This document shows positions 58,804 to 64,000 of a DNA stretch of 64,000 nt, piece by piece. This DNA is from Streptomyces shenzhenensis (GTDB taxonomy: Bacteria > Actinomycetota > Actinomycetes > Streptomycetales > Streptomycetaceae). Under the pieces are notes generated by a model. That model was not told where the DNA came from. It made no database searches and saw only the letters and a program-made list of their open reading frames with translations. The DNA lies in contig NZ_PENI01000008.1 in NCBI RefSeq assembly GCF_003688995.1, forward strand, positions 186,001 through 250,000. Reading direction: 5' to 3'. Position 1 is the first letter of the stretch, and every line of letters begins with the position of its first letter. Position numbers and translations under genes: made by a program.

Positions 58804-60354
58804 TCACTCGTCGATTCCGCCCGACCCCGCCGAGAGCTGGGCGAGCCGGAACACCACGAACTCCGCCGGTTTGACCGGGGCCACCCCGACCTCACAGATG
58901 ACCTGACCGGCCTCGATCGACTCCGGAGGATTGGTCTCGCGGTCGCACTTCACATAGAAGGCCTCGTCCGGCGTCAGCCCGAACAGGGCACCCTTGCGCC
59001 ACTCGTTGACCAGGAACGCCGAAATGGTGCGCCGGATACGGGCCCACAACGCGTCGTCGTTCGGTTCGAAGACCACCCACTGGGTGCCGGCGAGGATCGA
59101 CTCCTCCAGGTAGTTGAAGAGCCGCCGCACATTGAGGTACCGCCACGACGGATCGTCGGCCAGCGTGCGCGCGCCCCACACCCGGATGCCACGGCCGGGG
59201 AAGGCGCGGATGCAGTTGAGCCCGATGGGATTGAGCAGATCGTGCTCCCCCTTGGTGAGCTGCGTCTGCAGACCGACCGCGCCGCGCAGCACCTCGTTGG
59301 CCGGCGCCTTGTGCACCCCGCGCGTCTCGTCGTTGCGCGCCCACACGCCCGCGACGTGCCCGCTCGGGGGCACGAATGCGTCGCGGCCGACGGCCGGGTC
59401 GAAGACCTTGATCCACGGGTAGTAGAGCGTGGCGTACCGGGAGTCGAAGCCCGTCGTCTCCTCCCGCCAGGTCTTGATCTGGCGCGGGCTCAGGGCGGGC
59501 GGTGGATCGAGGATCGCGATCCGGTCGCCCATGGCCTCGCAGTGGGTGATCAGCCCACGCTGCACGGAGATCACCGTCTCCAGGTCCAGCGCGCCACGCT
59601 GGTACGCGCTCATCAGATCCGGTGCGGCCACCATCGTGACCTCCTCGACCGCCTCCAGCCCGCCGAACCCGGTGCGCTGGTCGGGATCGCCGACGTAGGA
59701 GTCGGTGGACAGCGAGTCGGGCACCCCGACGACCCCGCCGCCCGGCCCGGCACCGGAGGCCGTGGCCAGCGTCACCGATTGCACCGCGGGCCGGGCGGGC
59801 GCGGCCCCCTTGCCCGGCTCCTCCAGCCGGATGAGCTGCGACCGGGCCCGGACCTGGGTGGCCACATTGTCCTTGCTGCGCTTGGTGGTCACCGAGGGAT
59901 AGGTCTCGACGACCTGCCCGTCCCGCTTCACGATCAGGGTGAAGACGTCCTGGGGCGGATCCTCGCCGTCGGGGTCGGCCACCTCCACGGTGATCTCTCC
60001 GGTGGCGCCGGGCAGCACCCGCACGGAGTACGGGCCGAGCTGGGCGGTGGGCCCCACCTGCCCGGCAGTTCCCTCCGCCGGGCCCTGTTCTCCGTCCCCG
60101 ATCCGCACGACGTAGCAGATTCCGCCGCCGTTGGCGAAGTACCCGTAGACGGACGAGGCGAGGTAGGTCCCCTCGACGAAGTCGCCGAAAACGCTGAGGA
60201 ACTGGGTCCAGTTGGTGATGAGGGTCGGCTCGTCGAACGGACCCTTCTGAGCGAACCCGATGAAGGCGGCGACCGAGGTCCCGACCCCCTCGATCGGTCG
60301 AGACCCGGATTCCACCTCTTCGACGTAGACGCCCGGGGACAGGTACGACGGCAT
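58804..60354 (-). CDS. CIS contractile sheath protein
   Basis: A 516-residue tail sheath protein. N-terminal YLSPGVYVEEVESGSRPIEGVGTSVAAFIGF is the sheath hallmark (linker strand plus start of domain); NWTQFLSVFGDFVEGTYLASSVYGYFANGG follows. The C-terminal domain contains NVRRLFNYLEESILAGTQWVVFEPND and NEWRKGALFGLTPDEAFYVKCD, then EVGVAPVKPAEFVVFRLAQLS. It forms the contracting outer cylinder. A single sheath gene is present, unlike the three of Afp/PVC. It is the first gene of the leftward structural operon; the start lies about 310 bp from the divergent cargo-like gene. Confidence 0.96.
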   Translation of the reverse strand: MPSYLSPGVYVEEVESGSRPIEGVGTSVAAFIGFAQKGPFDEPTLITNWTQFLSVFGDFVEGTYLASSVYGYFANGGGICYVVRIGDGEQGPAEGTAGQVGPTAQLGPYSVRVLPGATGEITVEVADPDGEDPPQDVFTLIVKRDGQVVETYPSVTTKRSKDNVATQVRARSQLIRLEEPGKGAAPARPAVQSVTLATASGAGPGGGVVGVPDSLSTDSYVGDPDQRTGFGGLEAVEEVTMVAAPDLMSAYQRGALDLETVISVQRGLITHCEAMGDRIAILDPPPALSPRQIKTWREETTGFDSRYATLYYPWIKVFDPAVGRDAFVPPSGHVAGVWARNDETRGVHKAPANEVLRGAVGLQTQLTKGEHDLLNPIGLNCIRAFPGRGIRVWGARTLADDPSWRYLNVRRLFNYLEESILAGTQWVVFEPNDDALWARIRRTISAFLVNEWRKGALFGLTPDEAFYVKCDRETNPPESIEAGQVICEVGVAPVKPAEFVVFRLAQLSAGSGGIDE

Positions 60355-60662
60355 ACCACTCTCCTTGACCGGGTCTCCTCGACCAGGCCGACCAGTTGAC
60401 CGGGTTGACCAGGGAAGCGAGAGCGATTGTTCCCGGACGGAGGATCCGTGGGACAGTGCTTTCGGCCGCCCCGGAGTACAGATGTTCCTGCCCCAAGGTG
60501 CAGCGAACCGGCCTGCCCCATAGGGCAGCGATGTCTGCCCCCGGCACTACCCCGACTTCCTGGGGGGCTGCCCCGCCGGACCCCGCACTCTGACAGACAT
60601 GTTGCGGACGCGCCGCGCGCCAGGGTCCGGCTCCGTCGTCATCCGGCCCACCGGGTGATGCG
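60355..60662. promoter_or_regulatory. Divergent promoter region of the CIS locus with four CTGCCCC boxes
   Basis: This 308-bp region separates the sheath gene from the large rightward gene. It contains CTGCCCC at 60488, 60513, 60535 and 60568 (spacings 25, 22 and 33 bp), and the second is part of a perfect inverted repeat CTGCCC-CATA-GGGCAG (60513-60528). Spacing of about two to three helical turns suggests a multi-site regulator array. I cannot place -10/-35 boxes with confidence. GTG 60663 has only a weak GGTGAT ribosome site. Confidence 0.5.
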
Positions 60663-63600
60663 GTGAAGGCTGCCTCGGAGAAGCCCGCGAAGCCCACGGC
60701 GTCCGCCAGGTCGGCGAACCCGGCGCCGGAACGGACACCGACACCGGCACCGACGCCGGCACCGTCGTCGGAGGAGACGCCCGTCCCCACGCCCTCCGGC
60801 CGGGGGCTGACCCCTCGGAGCCTGCAACGCCTGCAAGGCGCGGCGGGCAACGCGGCGGTCTCCCGTCTCGTGGCCCAGCGCTACGCGGCTCCGGTGAAGC
60901 CGCCGGCTGCCCAGGCGCCCGGCATGCGCAGGGTGAACGCCGACATCGCCGCGAAGAAGCAGAAGCTGGCCACGCACAAGGCCGCGACCGCCGAGTCCCG
61001 TTCGGCGCAGGGCGCGGCGAAGGCGCCGCCCGACGACAAGCAGGCGCAGGGCAAGGCGGCCAACGCGGAGAAGATGAACGCGGCCGAGCCGGGGGAGTTC
61101 GACAAGGCCGCCTTCATCGCGGCGGTCAACGACGCGATCGACGCCCAGGCGCCGAAGAACCTGGACGAGGCCGACAAGTTCGCCGACTCGGGCAAGGCGG
61201 ACGAGATCAAGGGCGCGGTCGACGGCAAGGTCACCGAGGGCAAGGAGTCCTCGGCCCAGGACATCGAGACCACGACCACGGCGGCGCCGGACACGTCACA
61301 GGCGAAGGAAAAACAGGTCACGCCCATGACGCCGGACCAGCCGCCGGCCGATCCGGGCGCACCGGATGCCGCCGACGCCGTCCCGCAGCAACAGCCGCCG
61401 CAGGTCACGGACTTCTCCGAGGGGCCGCGCCGCACCGACCAGCAGCTGGCGGAAGCCGACGTCACCGAGGAGCAGCTCGCCAGGAGCAACGAGCCGCAGT
61501 TCACCGAGGCGCTGGGGGAGAAGAAGAAGGCCGAACAGCACTCGGCGACGGCCCCGGCACAGGCACGCGCGGCGGAGAAGCAGCAGCTTGCGACGGCGAA
61601 GGCGGGCGCCGCGGCGGCCGGGGCGACGGCGATGGCGGCGCTGACCGCCGAGCGCGGCGCGGCGGGCAGGGAGGTGGACGGCGGCAAGGGCGAGACGAAG
61701 TCGAAGGACGAACAGAAACGGGAGGAGGTGACGGCCAAGCTCCAGCAGGTCTTCGACGCGACGCAGAAGGACGTCAAGGAGATCCTGGACGGCTTGGACG
61801 GCAAGGTCGACCAGCAGTTCGAGGAGGGGGAGAAGAGGGCACGGGACGCCTTCAACACGGACCAGAAGCGTCGGATGAAGGAGTACAAGGACAAGCGCTA
61901 CGGCGGTTTCTTCGGCCCGGCCAAGTGGGCCAAGGACAAGCTGATGGGCATGCCGGAGGAGGCGAACCAGCTCTTCCAGGAGTCCCGCAAGCTCTACGTG
62001 CGTCTGATGCAGGGGGTCATCTCGTCCATCGCCGACATGATCGGCCGGGAGCTGGGCCGGGCCAAGGCGCGGATCACGCGGGGCCGTACGGACCTGAAGG
62101 CGGAGGTCGACAGACTCCCCGCGGACCTTCGGCAGTTCGGCGAGGAGGCGGCGCAGGACTTCGCGGCGAAGTTCGACGACCTCGAAGCGGAGGTCGACGA
62201 CAAGTCGCAGGAACTGGTGCAGAGCCTGGCGCAGAAGTACACCCAGGCGCTGAACGCCGTGGACGAGGAGATCAAGAAACTCCAGGAGGCGAACAAGGGC
62301 CTGGTCCAGAAGGCGGTCGACGCGGTGGTGAGCGTCGTGCAGACCATCAAGGAACTCAAGGACCTCCTGATGGGCGTCCTGGCCAAGGCCGCAAGCGCCA
62401 TCACAAAGATCATCAAGGATCCGATCGGGTTCCTGGGCAACCTGGTCCGCTCGGTGGGCGCGGGCCTGCAGCAGTTCGTGTCGAACATCGCCACGCACCT
62501 CCAATCGGGCCTGGTGTCATGGCTGTTGGGTACGTCGGTGAAGGCGGGCATAGAGATCCCGGCGAGGTTCGACCTCAAGGGGATCATCCAGATCATCGCC
62601 TCACTCCTGGGTCTGACGTGGGCCAACATCAGGGCCCGCATCACCCGCAAGGGCGTCCCGGACCAGGCGATGACGGAGGTCGAGCAGTCGGTGCCGGTCG
62701 CGAAGGCACTGGCGACGGAGGGGCCGGCCGGCGCGACGAAGGAGATCCAGGCCGAGGTGGGCGACGTGAAGTCCACGATCCTGGAGGAACTCAAGTCCTA
62801 CCTGATCCCGACGGTCATCGTCGCGGGCATCACCTGGATCCTGTCGCTCCTCAACCCGGCGTCGGCCTTCATCCGTGCCGTGAAGGCGATCATCGACATC
62901 GTCACCTTCATCGTGACGCAGGGCGCCCAGATCGTGGAGTTCGTGAACGCGGTCCTGGACGCGGTGATAGCGATAGCCAACGGCGGCTCGGCGGGCGTCC
63001 CGAAGACGATCGAAACGGCGCTGGCGGCCAGCATCCCCCTGCTGATCGGCCTGCTGGCATCCCTACTGGGAATCGGCGGCCTGGCCAACAAGATCAGACA
63101 GACCTTCCAAAAGGTCTCCCGCCCGGTGAACCGAGCGATCGACAGGATCGTCGACTTTGTCGCGAGAAGGGGCAGGGGGCTTTGGCAGAAGCTCAGGAGC
63201 AAGGGTCGTGGCGGTGACGACTCGCCGGCCGGGAAGCAGCAGCGGCTGGACAGGGCGATGGCCGCCGCGGTGGGGGCGATGGCGAGATTCAGAGGACGCC
63301 CGGTCGGGCGGACTGTGCTCCACCCCCTTCTGGCCGGAATCCGGCGCCGGTACGGGCTCAAGGAATTGACCCCTGTGCCCGATGGACGGCATTGGTCGGT
63401 GCGGGGCCTTATCAATCCGGCGAATCAGAGGCAGACCGAGGCGCCTGTTGCCTCGCAGGACGAGGACCAGGATGCGCAAGGTCCGGGTAAGGAGCAGACG
63501 GAATTCATCGAGGAGATCCCGGTGGCGCTTCCGCCGTACGGTCTGGAGCTGTCCGAGAAGATCAGTGAACGATGGTGGGCCGATCAGCTCGGGCCAACGG

Positions 63601-64000
63601 GTGCGTGGGACAGCGCCGGGGTGTTGACCGGCTTCGCTGCGGATGCAGAGGCTCGTCTCAAGACGGACAAGACGAAGCAGAGCCTCAAGGGGTACTTCGA
63701 TCCGAAGCGGAACGGAAACGTGACCCGGAGGGATGGGCCAAAGGCGCTGGGGTTCAAGCAGTACGCACTGCATGCGCTCGACCCGCAGCCGAAGCATTCG
63801 GTGCGTGATGCCTTTTACGAAGACATTGGGAAAGCGGCGGAAGAGCTGCTCAAGAACGGTGCCAAGGACGAGGTGAAGAAAGGTGAACTGAAGGATAAGC
63901 TCGCCAAGCTGAATTTTGAGACGAATACCCAGTACGGTCGCTTCGCGTCCTTGCCGGTCGCCAGGAGGGAAGTGGATCAGCAGTTGAAGGATGCTGCGGG
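60663..64000 (+). CDS. Large CIS-associated protein, candidate cargo/toxin (cut by window end)
   Basis: At least 1112 codons, open at the window end. GTG 60663 is the first start after an in-frame stop at 60591. Residues 1-50 are Pro/Thr/Ala-rich and disordered; residues 54-70 read LQRLQGAAGNAAVSRLV, the motif shared by many CIS-associated actinobacterial proteins, followed by VAQRYAAP. Residues about 80-560 are Ala/Lys/Glu/Gln-rich and look like long helices; KYGGFFGPAKWAKDKLMG is near 408-425. Hydrophobic helices lie near 710-775 (IPTVIVAGITWILSLL; IIDIVTFIVTQGAQIVEFV) and 790-810 (IPLLIGLLASLLGIGGLANK). From about residue 920 codon GC falls (60-base samples: 70% at 61021, 50% at 63841, 57% at 63901), as in exchangeable toxin tips. 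Divergent from the sheath gene. No catalytic motif is visible before the cut. Confidence 0.82.
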   Translation, partial: MKAASEKPAKPTASARSANPAPERTPTPAPTPAPSSEETPVPTPSGRGLTPRSLQRLQGAAGNAAVSRLVAQRYAAPVKPPAAQAPGMRRVNADIAAKKQKLATHKAATAESRSAQGAAKAPPDDKQAQGKAANAEKMNAAEPGEFDKAAFIAAVNDAIDAQAPKNLDEADKFADSGKADEIKGAVDGKVTEGKESSAQDIETTTTAAPDTSQAKEKQVTPMTPDQPPADPGAPDAADAVPQQQPPQVTDFSEGPRRTDQQLAEADVTEEQLARSNEPQFTEALGEKKKAEQHSATAPAQARAAEKQQLATAKAGAAAAGATAMAALTAERGAAGREVDGGKGETKSKDEQKREEVTAKLQQVFDATQKDVKEILDGLDGKVDQQFEEGEKRARDAFNTDQKRRMKEYKDKRYGGFFGPAKWAKDKLMGMPEEANQLFQESRKLYVRLMQGVISSIADMIGRELGRAKARITRGRTDLKAEVDRLPADLRQFGEEAAQDFAAKFDDLEAEVDDKSQELVQSLAQKYTQALNAVDEEIKKLQEANKGLVQKAVDAVVSVVQTIKELKDLLMGVLAKAASAITKIIKDPIGFLGNLVRSVGAGLQQFVSNIATHLQSGLVSWLLGTSVKAGIEIPARFDLKGIIQIIASLLGLTWANIRARITRKGVPDQAMTEVEQSVPVAKALATEGPAGATKEIQAEVGDVKSTILEELKSYLIPTVIVAGITWILSLLNPASAFIRAVKAIIDIVTFIVTQGAQIVEFVNAVLDAVIAIANGGSAGVPKTIETALAASIPLLIGLLASLLGIGGLANKIRQTFQKVSRPVNRAIDRIVDFVARRGRGLWQKLRSKGRGGDDSPAGKQQRLDRAMAAAVGAMARFRGRPVGRTVLHPLLAGIRRRYGLKELTPVPDGRHWSVRGLINPANQRQTEAPVASQDEDQDAQGPGKEQTEFIEEIPVALPPYGLELSEKISERWWADQLGPTGAWDSAGVLTGFAADAEARLKTDKTKQSLKGYFDPKRNGNVTRRDGPKALGFKQYALHALDPQPKHSVRDAFYEDIGKAAEELLKNGAKDEVKKGELKDKLAKLNFETNTQYGRFASLPVARREVDQQLKDAA

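Noticed and set aside
48265..60354. Prophage
   Set aside because: Only tail-type structural genes are present, plus a LysM adaptor, PAAR tip and CisA-like membrane protein. No terminase, portal, capsid, integrase or lysis genes are seen, so a contractile injection system fits better.

Overview
The window comes from a high-GC actinomycete, most likely Streptomyces or a close relative. Third codon positions are almost all G or C, GTG starts are common, lipobox-type binding proteins and double-NBD peptide-type ABC proteins are present, and the right end carries an actinomycete-style extracellular contractile injection system (CIS). I see no rRNA, tRNA or CRISPR.

1-25.9 kb is an organosulfur acquisition island built as two arms that diverge from about 13.04 kb. 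The leftward arm encodes a binding protein, two permeases and a double ATPase, then two SfnB/DszC-type acyl-CoA-dehydrogenase-fold monooxygenases, four luciferase-like (LLM) proteins and an aldo/keto reductase. The rightward arm encodes an SfnB/DszC protein, an SsuD-type alkanesulfonate monooxygenase, a LysR regulator, two NtaA/DszA-type monooxygenases, the only flavin reductase seen, a second complete transporter and a TetR regulator. Between the arms lie two unlisted 23-24 codon genes, one per arm, whose products end in near-identical ERCVDL.RVSSA.C tails. Each starts 7-8 bases after a -10-like hexamer, and the two -35 boxes lie back to back around a dyad. A third, four-cysteine leader precedes the NtaA-type gene at 16686. 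The whole looks like cysteine-sensing leader-peptide control of sulfur scavenging.

26-36.7 kb holds smaller units: an SDR plus alcohol dehydrogenase pair behind a tandem dyad operator; a carbohydrate-type ABC transporter (no ATPase) in an operon with a class V aminotransferase, divergent from a GntR regulator; a DUF3558-like lipoprotein; a decayed ISL3 transposase; and an SDR/XRE-regulator divergent pair.

36.8-48.1 kb is an amino-acid-type catabolic cluster. A seven-gene leftward enzyme operon (aminotransferase, enolase-superfamily enzyme, M20 deacylase, nitrilase-type amidase, M24 creatinase-like hydrolase, RidA, homoserine-dehydrogenase-like enzyme) is flanked by two 164-bp, inverted, almost identical MITE-like elements. 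Both sit in CTAG sites that form stop codons. Upstream of it are a GntR regulator and a polar amino acid ABC transporter, with a GntR-type palindrome before the first gene.

48.2-64 kb is the CIS locus. Leftward genes encode sheath, tube, tail assembly protein, a 47-residue protein, a 570-residue Pro-rich protein with repeated QR motifs, second tube-like protein, LysM protein, VgrG spike, PAAR tip, gp25, baseplate J, tail protein I and a zinc-ribbon/transmembrane/discoidin-like protein. Divergent from the sheath is a very large gene, cut by the window end. It has the LQRLQGAAGNAAV motif of CIS-associated proteins, long charged helices, hydrophobic helices and a C-terminal part of lower GC, which I read as a candidate cargo or toxin. 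No AAA+ ATPase is visible.
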